Source: Vallitalea maricola (GTDB lineage: Bacteria > Bacillota > Clostridia > Lachnospirales > Vallitaleaceae). Taken from it: DNA of 31,803 bases. The notes under the pieces were generated by a model, which was not told the DNA's origin, did no database searches, and saw only the letters and a program-made list of their open reading frames with translations. A program made the position numbers and the translations under genes. The stretch spans positions 1 through 31,803 of the forward strand of contig NZ_BTPU01000026.1 of the NCBI RefSeq assembly GCF_036985595.1. Direction: 5' to 3'. This document shows, piece by piece, positions 15,765-25,112 of the stretch (the stretch's first letter is position 1; each line of letters starts with the position of its first letter).

Positions 15765-16358
15765 TTATTCACTACAATAATCAGCCTCTGAAAAATCCAT
15801 TACATATTTATAAACTTCATCCCCTATGTATTCTTCAGTTCTTTTATCTGTCATACAGCTACCAACATAATTAATCGCTTTTTTCTCAGTATCAATTTCT
15901 AACAACTGAGCTTTGATATACTGCTCATTCTCTCTGAATACAACAATATTAGGATTTTCGTTATCTTTTAGTTGATTAATGAAAATTTTACTGATTTTAG
16001 GGATAGATGGTATATCACCATCATCTTCAAAATCTCTTCCCTCGTATTTTATATCTACTTTATCATCTTTTTCATTGATACCTACAATCATTATTTTTTC
16101 TATTTCTTTATCTAATTGATCTGTAACAGCATAAACATAATGATTTTCTTCAACAAACTCCCCAAACATAACCGTTCTGTTTTGATTACTTTTTAGCATA
16201 TCAGTGAACTCTTCGATCAATTCGACTTTTACATTTTTTGATTCAAGTTCATCAATTTTATCCTTGCTAGTATCTTGATTATATTTACTACACGCTGCTA
16301 ATATAACAACAAGTGCCGCAATCATTATGAATGTCCCTACTGCATTTAACTTTTTCAT
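15765..16358 (-). CDS. Putative lipoprotein of unknown function
   Basis: This 197-aa protein starts at ATG 16358 (MKKLNAVGTF), with AAAGGA about 11 bases upstream; a TTG one codon earlier is less likely. A signal peptide ends in a lipobox (VILAAC, Cys at about residue 23). The mature part is acidic and beta-rich, with a central FGEFVEENHYVYAVTDQLD and a pair of C-terminal Cys (SCMTD and ADYCSE). It should be anchored outside the membrane. It is a single gene, with a terminator beyond its end, and I recognise no family. Confidence 0.75.
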   Translation of the reverse strand: MKKLNAVGTFIMIAALVVILAACSKYNQDTSKDKIDELESKNVKVELIEEFTDMLKSNQNRTVMFGEFVEENHYVYAVTDQLDKEIEKIMIVGINEKDDKVDIKYEGRDFEDDGDIPSIPKISKIFINQLKDNENPNIVVFRENEQYIKAQLLEIDTEKKAINYVGSCMTDKRTEEYIGDEVYKYVMDFSEADYCSE

Positions 16359-16361
16359 CAA

Positions 16362-16935
16362 TACATCGTTCCTTTCTACATACTTTATACTCTATAGCCC
16401 TATCATTTTATCCTTTATCCCATAATATGTCAAAACCTTTCTTTTCACCCTTAATTTCATTAAAAATCCTGAATTTTAAGTTCCTTAGTCAATAGGGCAA
16501 AATCATTAAGATATTGTTACATTTTTAGTAATTATTATTTAATACAATTATAACTATAATTTAACATATTAACCTTATTTATGCTATATAATACTAGAGT
16601 GTATCATAATAAGAAATCGTCTCATAATGACAATCACTACATTCTTAATATGTTTTTGATTTTTACGAAGCAATATAAGATTTTAATGATTTATGTAATA
16701 AAAGCAAGAAAAAAGTTCTCGACTCAATCTTAATTTTATACATCTACATTCTTAAATGATATTTCCAACAATTACTAGAATCGTTTATTGTAAAAAAATA
16801 TAAGTTATTAAAACTTTTTGCTTTGTTGAATAGTCTTATATATGAAAGCTATCATAGTATAAAAGTATTATGGTAAGAAATACTATGCCAGCGAGGGATA
16901 AGTATAAAATAATAATGCCAAAGAAAGGGGAAAAC
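16362..16935. other. Intergenic region between divergent genes
   Basis: About 570 AT-rich bases separate the minus-strand lipoprotein from the acylation operon. Both promoters must lie here. One possible plus-strand promoter is TTGAAT near 16825 with TATCAT 18 bases downstream. I see no RNA gene or gene remnant. A frame-continuous GTA/ATG extension upstream of 16936 lacks a ribosome binding site and is not used. Confidence 0.4.
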
Positions 16936-17922
16936 ATGAACAATTATTCAAGAGCTACACGCATGAACTACATTAGAAAAAAAAGAAGAAAAAGAATTCG
17001 AAGAATGTTGCTTCTTGTAATATTGATTAGTTTGACACTAAGCGTCAAATGTCAAGAAAGTTATTACAAAAAGTCACATGAATTAGATGCCTCAGCAACA
17101 ACCAACCCGAGCACTGACCTCAATGATAAAAAACCAGAAACAAACCAAGAATCCATTGAATATTTGTTTAAGGACGAAGATCAAAAACCAGAAAAAGAAA
17201 AACCTATTGAACCATCACAACCAGAAACAAAATTAAATACTGATTCAGATGAGAATGATAATAATTCTGAATCCAATGAGAAAATTGATGAAACTACTCC
17301 AGATGATTATGATTATACCAAACCAGTTCCCTTAGGTGAAACCGTTGAAGAAAGCTATTTTGATGATGCTGTGTTTATAGGTGATTCTCGTACAGAAGGA
17401 TTTATGCTATATTCCCCTCCTTCTTCTAAGGCTGTATCATATACATATAAAGGACTTATGGTAGATACTGTTTTTACAAGTGAAGTAATTAAAAAAGATG
17501 GTAAAAAAATACCTGTTATGGAAGCACTTAAAAATACTGATTTTGGTAAAGTATATATTATGTTAGGTATTAATGAAACTGGATGGATATCTAATGATAT
17601 TTTCATAGAGAAATACGAAAAAATTATTGATTCAATCAGAGAATCTCATCCTGATGCAATCATATACATACAATCGATTTTACCTGTGAGCCATAAAGTA
17701 TCATCCACTCATAGCTACATAAAAAACTCTAAGATCAATCAATATAACTCTCGTATTCTTGAGATGGCTAGAGACAATGGAGTATATTTTGTAAATGTTG
17801 CAGAAGTAATGACAAATGAAAATGGTTGTTTACCAAAAGAAGCAGCAGTTGATGGAATACATTTGAAAAAGTCATATTGTCAAAAATGGCTTGACTATCT
17901 AAAAACACATACTATTATATAA
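16936..17922 (+). CDS. Membrane-anchored SGNH/GDSL hydrolase
   Basis: From ATG 16936 (AAAGGGG site 6 bases upstream) the product is 328 aa: a very basic N-terminus (IRKKRRKRIRRM), one membrane segment (LLLVILISLTLSV), a long linker rich in Pro, Glu and Asn, and an extracellular SGNH domain. Catalytic blocks are FIGDSRTEG (nucleophile Ser), MLGINETG in the Asn block, and DGIHLK giving the Asp and His. Such enzymes add or remove acetyl groups on cell-wall polymers. It opens an operon with a DUF4358 lipoprotein, an MBOAT and a DHHW protein, the usual partners for exporting acyl groups to surface glycans. Confidence 0.8.
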   Translation: MNNYSRATRMNYIRKKRRKRIRRMLLLVILISLTLSVKCQESYYKKSHELDASATTNPSTDLNDKKPETNQESIEYLFKDEDQKPEKEKPIEPSQPETKLNTDSDENDNNSESNEKIDETTPDDYDYTKPVPLGETVEESYFDDAVFIGDSRTEGFMLYSPPSSKAVSYTYKGLMVDTVFTSEVIKKDGKKIPVMEALKNTDFGKVYIMLGINETGWISNDIFIEKYEKIIDSIRESHPDAIIYIQSILPVSHKVSSTHSYIKNSKINQYNSRILEMARDNGVYFVNVAEVMTNENGCLPKEAAVDGIHLKKSYCQKWLDYLKTHTII

Positions 17923-17956
17923 AATATTAATTAAGATAACTAAGGAGAAAAAGATT

Positions 17957-18418
17957 ATGAAAAGATTTATTTGCATTTTACTAACTATGGCTATTGGATT
18001 ATTCACACTCGTTGGATGTGGAGGTAAAGATAAAGATATAACAATTGATATAAGTGCTTTAGCAGGAGATTTAACCAGTAAGATTGAATTCCAAGATGAC
18101 TTAACTAAGATTGAAGGCAATAGCGTTGAGTCAATATATCAGATAGATTATGCAGTTTCATCTGAAGTATATGTAAGCAGTGGAGCAACAGCTGAAGAAG
18201 TTGCTGTATTTGAACTAAAAGATGAAAAAGAAGCGGATAATGCTTACAAAGCAGCCGAGGAACGAATTGATGCTCAAAAACAAGCTTTTGAAAGTTATGT
18301 ACCAGAAGAAATGGAAAAACTTGATAATGCTGTAGTTAAGAAAATTGGTAAATATGTAATCGTTTGTGTTGCTAATGATAACACATCAGAAGATATAATA
18401 GTAACATATACTGACTAA
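17957..18418 (+). CDS. DUF4358 lipoprotein
   Basis: This 153-aa protein has an AAGGAG site, a signal peptide and a lipobox (FTLVGCGG). The mature domain fits DUF4358: a short opening (DISALAGDLTSKIEFQDDL), then an IYQIDYAVSSEVYVSSGATA core with AEEVAVFELKDEKEAD, and a final helix before KYVIVCVAND. DUF4358 genes are very often found beside MBOAT and SGNH genes in Clostridia, as here, but their function is not established. It lies 34 bases after the SGNH gene. Confidence 0.8.
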   Translation: MKRFICILLTMAIGLFTLVGCGGKDKDITIDISALAGDLTSKIEFQDDLTKIEGNSVESIYQIDYAVSSEVYVSSGATAEEVAVFELKDEKEADNAYKAAEERIDAQKQAFESYVPEEMEKLDNAVVKKIGKYVIVCVANDNTSEDIIVTYTD

Positions 18419-18484
18419 TTGTTTCCTAACATAATACATGCAACTTCCTACACTGCGACCCGAAAATAACGGAGGTATTTTCTC

Positions 18485-19891
18485 ATGATTTTTAGCACAC
18501 CAATTTTCATATTTTTATTTTTGCCATGTATTTTAGCTGTATATTATATCAGTCCCAGTAAATTTAAAAATACAAGCTTGTTTCTTGCGAGCTTGGTTTT
18601 TTATGCTTGGGGAGAACCAGTATATGTTAGTATAATGCTTTTTTCAACTGTTTTTGATTATATAAATGGTCTATCTATTGAAAAATTCAAATCCCAAAAG
18701 AAATATAATAAGGCTAAGCTTGTCTTGATTATCTCCATAGTCGGAAATCTAGCTATACTGTTTTTCTTTAAATACAGTAACTTTTTAATAAGCAACATCA
18801 ATCAACTGACAACATTAAATATAACACCGTTAGATCTTAAGCTTCCTATTGGTATATCCTTTTATACATTTCAAACAATGTCCTATACAATAGACGTTTA
18901 CCGAGGTGAAGTTAAGGCTCAGAGGAATATCATTGACTTTGGAACCTTTGTTTCTTTGTTCCCTCAACTAGTAGCTGGGCCAATAGTAAGATACAAAACA
19001 ATAGCTGAACAATTAAAACGAAGAGTCAGTAGTATTAATAAGTTCTCTGAAGGTGTACAGCGTTTTATAATAGGTCTAGCTAAGAAAGTGTTACTAGCCA
19101 ATAATATTGGTATGCTATGGGAACAGATATCAAATTCTGATTTAACTATTGCTTCTGCATGGTTGGGGGCAATCTGTTTCAGTCTGCAAATCTATTTTGA
19201 TTTCTCTGGTTATTCGGATATGGCTATTGGACTTGGTAAAATGTTCGGATTTGATTTCTTAGAAAACTTCAATCTGCCTTATATCTCTAAAAGCATAACT
19301 GAATTTTGGAGAAGATGGCATATCTCTCTTGGAACTTGGTTCAAAGAGTATGTCTACATTCCCCTAGGTGGAAGTAGAGAAGGAAAGAAAAAACTAATTA
19401 TTAATATGCTGATTGTCTGGGCATTAACTGGTTTATGGCATGGAGCTAATTGGAATTTTGTTTTTTGGGGAATGTACTTTGGTATTCTATTGATACTAGA
19501 AAAATTAGTTTTCCTGAAATGGCTTATGAGGCTACCTAATTTTGTACAGCATTTTTACACTCTCTTTTTAGTAGTTGTAAGTTGGGTTATCTTTGCTATT
19601 GATGATACTTCAAAGTTAAAGACATATTTGCAGACCATGTTTGGGATGGGTAATGTACCTATAATAGATAATCAGACCATCTACTTATTTTGCACTAACA
19701 TATTTTTGATTATCATATGTATTGTAGCATCAACTAGATTGCAAACTATCATTAATACCAAGTTAATGAATTTCAGACATGAAGGATTAATATATACCGT
19801 TAAAAATATATGCTATATAACTATATTCATAGTATCTATCTGTTTTTTAATAGGTGCATCATATAATCCATTCTTATATTTTAGATTTTAG
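18485..19891 (+). CDS. MBOAT family O-acyltransferase (AlgI/DltB-like)
   Basis: This 468-aa integral membrane protein moves acyl groups from the cytoplasm across the membrane for attachment to surface polysaccharide. It has about ten hydrophobic segments and the family signatures GISFYTFQTMSYTIDVYR, PQLVAGPIVRY, YFDFSGYSDMAIGLG, FWRRWHISLGTWFKEYVYIP and LTGLWHGANWNFVFWG. The catalytic His is His319 in WHG, and the conserved second His is His279. Length is normal. GGAGG lies 8 bases before the ATG. The next gene, a DHHW protein, follows after 12 bases. Confidence 0.92.
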   Translation: MIFSTPIFIFLFLPCILAVYYISPSKFKNTSLFLASLVFYAWGEPVYVSIMLFSTVFDYINGLSIEKFKSQKKYNKAKLVLIISIVGNLAILFFFKYSNFLISNINQLTTLNITPLDLKLPIGISFYTFQTMSYTIDVYRGEVKAQRNIIDFGTFVSLFPQLVAGPIVRYKTIAEQLKRRVSSINKFSEGVQRFIIGLAKKVLLANNIGMLWEQISNSDLTIASAWLGAICFSLQIYFDFSGYSDMAIGLGKMFGFDFLENFNLPYISKSITEFWRRWHISLGTWFKEYVYIPLGGSREGKKKLIINMLIVWALTGLWHGANWNFVFWGMYFGILLILEKLVFLKWLMRLPNFVQHFYTLFLVVVSWVIFAIDDTSKLKTYLQTMFGMGNVPIIDNQTIYLFCTNIFLIIICIVASTRLQTIINTKLMNFRHEGLIYTVKNICYITIFIVSICFLIGASYNPFLYFRF

Positions 19892-19903
19892 GGAGGGATT
19901 TTA

Positions 19904-21031
19904 GTGAAATCAATACATAATGCTATACTAGGAATAATTTTTATAATAATAATCTTTGGGATAATGATTGCTAATATAATTACTCCTGACAAGAAATTCT
20001 CGGAGAACGAGAATAGATATTTGAGTACCAGTCCAAAGTTTTCAGTTGAAAAATTAGTTTCTGGGCGATATACCAAGGATATTGAAAAATACATAGATGA
20101 CCAATTCATTATGCGAGAAAAATGGATTGTTGCAAAATCAAACATAGAACAATTGCTCCCTAGAAAAGACATCAATGGAGTTTATCTAGGAAAGGACAAC
20201 TACCTTATAGAAAAACACTTGGACAAAGATTTCAGCTATACACAATTAGATAATAACATTGCAATCATCAATTCTTTTTCAAAGGAATATGAGCAATTGA
20301 ATGTAGATTTGATGGTAGTACCAACTTCTGGATTGATAATGAAAAGTAAACTACCGTCAAATGCACCTCAATTCGACCAGCAGAAAGTACTTGATGATAT
20401 TAAAAATAAGATTACTTCAAGTAATTATATTGATATTACGGGGACCCTAAGTAGTCACAGTAATGAATATATATACTATAAAACAGACCACCATTGGACA
20501 AGCCTTGGAGCTTACTATGCATATGTTGCTTATTGTAAAAGCACTGGGAAAAAATATGACCCTTATGAATCTTGGGATATAGAGAATGCTGCTACATCAT
20601 TTAGAGGAACTCTTTATTCAAAAGTCCTCTTGAATGGTATGTATGATGATATTAGCTTATATAAAAGTAAACAGCAAAATAATTATAAAGTTTATTATAA
20701 TTTCTCCAAAACAACCGGTGATAGTGTTTTCAACTATGATAAACTAGATGAAAAAGACCAATATCAAATTTTTTTCGGAGGGAATCATGGAGAATTAAGG
20801 ATTGTTAACGAAGAAAAAAACAGCAATAATTTACTCGTAATAAAAGACTCATATGCTAATTGCTTCGTTCCATTAATTATGAATCAATTTGGTAAAGTGT
20901 GTATGATTGATTTAAGATACTTTAATAGTGATATAGATAAGTACATACAAGAAAATAATATCACAGATGTTTTATTTTTATATGGCATAATGAATTTTTC
21001 TAATGATACTGGATTCAGAAAACTACAGTAA
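19904..21031 (+). CDS. DHHW/AlgX-like acyl transfer protein
   Basis: The gene starts at GTG 19904 after GGGAGG and encodes 375 aa: one N-terminal membrane anchor (AILGIIFIIIIFGIMIANII), then the typical FSENENRYLSTSPKFS, FIMREKW and GVYLGKDNYLIEK segments, and the signature YYKTDHHWTSLGAYYAY (Asp195, His196, His197). A C-terminal LLVIKDSYANCFVPL supplies the Ser region of the SGNH-like fold. Such proteins act outside the membrane as the partner of an MBOAT, accepting the acyl group and passing it to a glycan. It is the last gene of the operon. Confidence 0.88.
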   Translation: MKSIHNAILGIIFIIIIFGIMIANIITPDKKFSENENRYLSTSPKFSVEKLVSGRYTKDIEKYIDDQFIMREKWIVAKSNIEQLLPRKDINGVYLGKDNYLIEKHLDKDFSYTQLDNNIAIINSFSKEYEQLNVDLMVVPTSGLIMKSKLPSNAPQFDQQKVLDDIKNKITSSNYIDITGTLSSHSNEYIYYKTDHHWTSLGAYYAYVAYCKSTGKKYDPYESWDIENAATSFRGTLYSKVLLNGMYDDISLYKSKQQNNYKVYYNFSKTTGDSVFNYDKLDEKDQYQIFFGGNHGELRIVNEEKNSNNLLVIKDSYANCFVPLIMNQFGKVCMIDLRYFNSDIDKYIQENNITDVLFLYGIMNFSNDTGFRKLQ

Positions 21032-21069
21032 TAATATATATTGATTATTTAATTAAGTATATACGATGA

Positions 21070-21132
21070 GGGCTGTCAGATAATACATTTTATCATATTT
21101 GCACCATTTAAAAATGTATTACTGACAGTCCC
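21070..21132. terminator. Long hairpin terminator between convergent units
   Basis: GGGCTGTCAG with ATAATACATTTT (21070-21091) pairs with the complementary arm at 21111-21132, about 22 bp with one bulge, and is followed by CTTTATATT. It lies 38 bases after the DHHW gene and 40 before the convergent methyltransferase end. Its length is unusual for a simple terminator. Confidence 0.75.
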
Positions 21133-21171
21133 CTTTATATTAATGTATTTACTTGACATTACATACAAATA

Positions 21172-21777
21172 TTATTTTTGAACTATATAATCTATGAATC
21201 CTTGCTTGATTTTTTCTCCTTGGTATATTCTCTCTAAGATTCTATTTTCTTTAACTAAAATCTTCATATCCTGAAAGTGCATATCCCCTTCATCAATTTT
21301 ATAATATGTATGGATGACTTCTCCATCACCTTCACCTTGTAAAAATTCTCCCTCTCCTATTTTTGTTCCTTTTCCATAATCACAATCATTTATTGAAAGG
21401 AAGTTGACAAAACAGATACCACCTGGTTTCAGTACTCTTTTTATTTCTGATATACCTTTTGCTATATCCTTTTTATTCAAATGAAAAATAGTATTATATG
21501 AATAAATATAGCTTATAAAGTTATCATCAAAAGGAAGCTCTCTAATATCTCCCTTAGTAATATTAAGGTCAATATTATGTTCTTTTGAAAAACTTTCAGC
21601 CTTCTTTATCTGCTTATCACTATATTCAATTCCATATGTCTTATAACCACACTCCCAAAAGAGGGTAAGGGGTGGATAGTTACCTCCAGCTCCACAATCT
21701 AAAACACTTTTGTCCAAATTCAAGTCATTGCAATAATTCAAAAACCTGTATAACTGTGTTTGCTTACATATAAACAT
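21172..21777 (-). CDS. Class I SAM-dependent methyltransferase
   Basis: I start it at ATG 21777, since GGAGGG lies 6 bases upstream; an earlier ATG 14 codons before has no such site. The 201-aa product has the Rossmann SAM-binding motif SVLDCGAGGNYPPLTLF, an acidic motif GIEYSDKQIKKA, GDIRELPFDDN and the post-motif region EIKRVLKPGGICFVNF. This is the UbiE/MenG-like small-molecule type. The substrate cannot be told. It is a single gene between two unrelated operons. Confidence 0.8.
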   Translation of the reverse strand: MFICKQTQLYRFLNYCNDLNLDKSVLDCGAGGNYPPLTLFWECGYKTYGIEYSDKQIKKAESFSKEHNIDLNITKGDIRELPFDDNFISYIYSYNTIFHLNKKDIAKGISEIKRVLKPGGICFVNFLSINDCDYGKGTKIGEGEFLQGEGDGEVIHTYYKIDEGDMHFQDMKILVKENRILERIYQGEKIKQGFIDYIVQK

Positions 21778-21828
21778 ATAGAACCCTCCATTTTCTAATA
21801 TCATTATATTATTATTCACTTGCTATAT

Positions 21829-21842
21829 AATGATATATCATT
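21829..21842. repeat. 14-bp perfect palindrome upstream of the methyltransferase
   Basis: AATGATATATCATT is a perfect palindrome about 50 bases before the methyltransferase start, where a promoter should be. It may be an operator, but short AT-rich palindromes also arise by chance in such sequence. Confidence 0.3.
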
Positions 21843-21940
21843 AAACCATAAATTGGTAGACTATAAATAAAATCAATTTTATGTTATAATATATATGGAA
21901 AGTTTTACTCTATATGAATATCTTATAAGTTATATGATTA

Positions 21941-22483
21941 CTAAAATTCTATTCCTTTTGCCGCTTTTCTACCTTCATTATAATAATGCTTTCTTTCTTC
22001 GCAAACAGTTACTAGATCTACAGCATCCATGAGTTTTTGTGGTGCATTTCTTCCTGTTATTACAACATTAGTTCTGTCAGGTCTATTCCCCAATACATCA
22101 ATGCATTCTTCTACAGATAAAACATCTTCTATTTGGAATCTAGTAATAGCAAATACATTATTTATTTCATCTAAGACAACAAGATCATACTCTCCACTGT
22201 TAATCTTTTCTTTAGCTAATGACCATGCTTCTTCAATACCTTTTTTATGCTCATCAATATCTCTGATATTAGTGAACCCTTTACCCATTTGGTACATCTC
22301 AACACCTAGCTTTTTAAAAACTTCTCTTTCACCAATCAATATATCAGGTGATTTGATAAATTGGATAATACATACTTTTTTACCATGACCTATTGAACGG
22401 ATTGCTAACCCGAACGAAGCAGTACTTTTACCTTTTCCATTACCTGTATAACACAGTACAACACCCTTTTGATTAATACTCAT
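21941..22483 (-). CDS. cobA: Corrinoid adenosyltransferase (CobA/BtuR type)
   Basis: This 180-aa enzyme transfers the adenosyl group of ATP to reduced corrinoid. The family P-loop is YTGNGKGKSTASFGLAIR near residue 15, followed by KKVCIIQFIKSP, EYDLVVLDEINNVF and VVITGRNAPQKLMDAVDLVT, all typical of CobA/CobO/BtuR. Length is normal. AGGAGG lies 7 bases before the ATG, which is inside the last codons of cbiG (11-base overlap). It is the last gene of the cobalamin operon; no clear terminator follows. Confidence 0.92.
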   Translation of the reverse strand: MSINQKGVVLCYTGNGKGKSTASFGLAIRSIGHGKKVCIIQFIKSPDILIGEREVFKKLGVEMYQMGKGFTNIRDIDEHKKGIEEAWSLAKEKINSGEYDLVVLDEINNVFAITRFQIEDVLSVEECIDVLGNRPDRTNVVITGRNAPQKLMDAVDLVTVCEERKHYYNEGRKAAKGIEF

Positions 22484-23528
22484 TATTTTTCCTCCTATCC
22501 TTCCATAATGATATTGTTATACCATTAGTTTTTACTTTATTTAAAATACATTCTCCTTTGTTGGATGAAATGTATCCACAAGGTTCACTAACACATGTGA
22601 CACCAATTGTTTTCTCAACAAACTTTGAACCTTCAAATAGATGCTGAATTTCCTTTATCTTCTTAATAGTTATAATGTCCATAGGGACTTTTAGAGTTCT
22701 AGCTAACTCAATTATACCTATTTCATCTTTTTTAACTTCTACAGTTGATATTCTGGATATACGTTTAACATTAATATCTTTTTCCTCAAGTAGGGGCATG
22801 AGTTCCTTAGTTATCTCTTCTTTTGTTTTACCTCTTCTACATCCTATACCAAGTGTAATATCTTTTTTATAAAGGTATGATATAGGAACATTAACCTCAA
22901 TCTTATTGGAATCTATAACTATCAAACCTTTTATATTATTCTTATCAATACTTTCACTGACATTATGATTGTCTATTGTTATAAATTGTTTCGGCAAATC
23001 TATGTCTATATTACTATTACTGATTATACCAATATTGTCTCCATTAACAATACGAGATGTTACTATTTTTGCATCTTCAAAATCATCTATGTAATAATTA
23101 AGTTTCATAGCCAAAATATCAACAGCCATAGTATTGTTGACATCAGAAGCCGTTGTTATTACTGGATGAGCATGTAGAAACTCGGCAAGTTTTCTTGTAT
23201 ACTCATTACCACCTCCAAGATGTCCAGATAGGAGGCTTATAACATAATTCCCTTGTTCATCTATAACAATAACACCTGGGTCTATAGATTTGTGTTTTAT
23301 GTATGGTGCTATCAGTCTAACTACTATACCTGTTGCCATGATGAATACTAACATATCATAGTCATCCATCAACTGCTTGATATTATTTCTTAGTGGTAAA
23401 TCTATAAGCTTCACATTTTCATACTGGCTTTTTTTATGGGTAAAAACATCTATCTCGGGATTATATTCCCTTAACTTATCTGCAAGTTGTAAACCACCAT
23501 GAGTAAGTGTTATTAATGCAACCTTCAA
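22473..23528 (-). CDS. cbiG: Cobalt-precorrin-5A hydrolase
   Basis: CbiG opens the delta-lactone ring of cobalt-precorrin-5A and releases the C20 carbon as acetaldehyde. I place the start at TTG 23528, since AAGGTGG lies 7 bases upstream; the earlier ATG has no site. The product is 351 aa with the N-terminal VALITLTHGGLQLADKL, the central PYIKHKSIDPGVIVIDE and YVISLLSGHLGGGNEYTRKL, and the C-terminal LGIGCRRGKTKEEI and KTIGVTCVSEPCGYISS. All are hallmarks of the family. Confidence 0.92.
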   Translation of the reverse strand: MKVALITLTHGGLQLADKLREYNPEIDVFTHKKSQYENVKLIDLPLRNNIKQLMDDYDMLVFIMATGIVVRLIAPYIKHKSIDPGVIVIDEQGNYVISLLSGHLGGGNEYTRKLAEFLHAHPVITTASDVNNTMAVDILAMKLNYYIDDFEDAKIVTSRIVNGDNIGIISNSNIDIDLPKQFITIDNHNVSESIDKNNIKGLIVIDSNKIEVNVPISYLYKKDITLGIGCRRGKTKEEITKELMPLLEEKDINVKRISRISTVEVKKDEIGIIELARTLKVPMDIITIKKIKEIQHLFEGSKFVEKTIGVTCVSEPCGYISSNKGECILNKVKTNGITISLWKDRRKNNEY

Positions 23529-23612
23529 TATATTACCACCTTTCTTATAAAGAATCATCAGTTACTATATCTATTGTTAGGAATTATTGTGATTGCTTTA
23601 GTTTATTTATCC

Positions 23613-24374
23613 TTAGTCAGTTTTTCCTTTAATATAGTTAATCATGTCATCCGTATCACAAAATACTTTTGGATAATCTATTTTGGGTCTACCGATTACA
23701 ATAACTTTTACATTACATTCATCTGCCGCTTGGAGTTTTTCTTGTATCATTCCCCTGCTGCCGCTTTCCTTTGTCACCATTATTTTGCAATCGATGTTAT
23801 TCATTATTGCTGCATTCAGTTCTTTTGAAAAAGGTCCTTTCATGGCAATAATCTGATCTGGTAATACATGAAGTCTTTCTAATTTTTCTATATTACCTGA
23901 TTGTGGCAATACCCTTATATATGCTCTACTTTTATCTTTGATCTCATGTATGATATGTTCTACATCTTTACTGCCAGTAGTTATCAATACATTTCCTTGC
24001 AATCTATCAATAGTCTTTCCTGCTTCTTCATAAGAATAACAGTAAATATACTTTCTTTCATCTTTTTCTATCAAGGGTCTTTCATAACGGACATATTCAA
24101 TATCTATAGATTCACAAGCCTTAATTGCATTTTCTGATACTTGTTTGGCATATGGATGAGTTGCATCAATAACTTTACTTATTCCTTTATGAATACAATA
24201 CTCTCCAAGTTCAATATCATCCATTTTACCATATATAATAGTACCATCAAAACTTTTGCTTGCCACTTCTTTTCCATATTCAGTAGCACAACTTAAAATT
24301 ATATCATTTGTAAATCTTGTAATCCTGTTGGCAATTACTATACTATCACTTGTTCCACCTAATATTAGAATCAT
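23613..24374 (-). CDS. cbiJ: Cobalt-precorrin-6A reductase
   Basis: This 253-aa CbiJ/CobK reductase reduces the ring of cobalt-precorrin-6A with a nicotinamide cofactor. It opens MILILGGTSDSIVIANRI, then has VIDATHPYAKQVSENA, LITTGSKDV and the C-terminal VTKESGSRGMIQEKLQAA with VIVIGRP. Its ATG overlaps the cbiH stop by four bases (ATGA). A gap of 84 bases separates it from cbiG. Confidence 0.9.
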   Translation of the reverse strand: MILILGGTSDSIVIANRITRFTNDIILSCATEYGKEVASKSFDGTIIYGKMDDIELGEYCIHKGISKVIDATHPYAKQVSENAIKACESIDIEYVRYERPLIEKDERKYIYCYSYEEAGKTIDRLQGNVLITTGSKDVEHIIHEIKDKSRAYIRVLPQSGNIEKLERLHVLPDQIIAMKGPFSKELNAAIMNNIDCKIMVTKESGSRGMIQEKLQAADECNVKVIVIGRPKIDYPKVFCDTDDMINYIKGKTD

Positions 24375-25111
24375 ATATTATACCCTCTTGATGTAACCAT
24401 GAATTCATTTATCCATTTTGTCTGTTTATTACCTATGATAATAGTACAGAACATATCTACTTCCTTAGTATTAATATGAGCCAAATCAGTTCGAACTATC
24501 TCCTGTTCTTCTCTATAAGCCATTCTTATAATACCAACTGGAATATTATCATCTCTCTCTTTTTTTATAATACTTAATGCTTCATCCAGATAATCTGTTC
24601 TCTTGGAACTTCTAGAGTTATATAGTGCTATAACAAAATCTCCTTTAGATGCCAGTTCAATTCTTTTTAGTATTTTTTCATAAGGCGTCATATAATCACT
24701 AAGACTTATTGTACAAAAATCTTCTACAATAGGCGCACCAAGCAATGCTCCACAGGATATAGCCGCTGTAACACCAGATACTACTTCAACGTCTAATTCA
24801 TTCTCCAATTGTTTAATATGCACAAGCTCTATTAGTAATCCAGCCATACCGTATAATCCACCGTCACCACTACAGACTATACCTACTGTCTTACCTTTCA
24901 CAGCCTCTTCAATAGCCATTTCGCAACGGTCAATTTCTTTTCCCATACCTTTACTTATGACCTTTTTATCCTCTAATAAATCTTTTACTTGTTCTACATA
25001 AACCTTATAACCTGCAATAACATCACAGGACTTAATAACCTCTACTGCCTTTACTGTCATATTCTCTAATCGCCCCGGTCCAATACCAATAACAAAAATC
25101 TGTCCTCTCAT
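24371..25111 (-). CDS. cbiH: Cobalt-factor III C17-methyltransferase
   Basis: CbiH methylates C17 and drives ring contraction. The 246-aa product has the tetrapyrrole methylase start FVIGIGPGRLENMT, then AGYKVYVEQV, VCSGDGGLYGMAGL, VSGVTAAISCGALLGAPI and SLSDYMTP, followed by FVIALYNSRSSKR; these are specific to the CbiH/CobJ branch. I start at ATG 25111 with GAGGAGAG upstream. The GTG five codons earlier lies inside cbiF. It begins one base after the cbiF stop. Confidence 0.92.
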   Translation of the reverse strand: MRGQIFVIGIGPGRLENMTVKAVEVIKSCDVIAGYKVYVEQVKDLLEDKKVISKGMGKEIDRCEMAIEEAVKGKTVGIVCSGDGGLYGMAGLLIELVHIKQLENELDVEVVSGVTAAISCGALLGAPIVEDFCTISLSDYMTPYEKILKRIELASKGDFVIALYNSRSSKRTDYLDEALSIIKKERDDNIPVGIIRMAYREEQEIVRTDLAHINTKEVDMFCTIIIGNKQTKWINEFMVTSRGYNI

Positions 25112-25112
25112 C

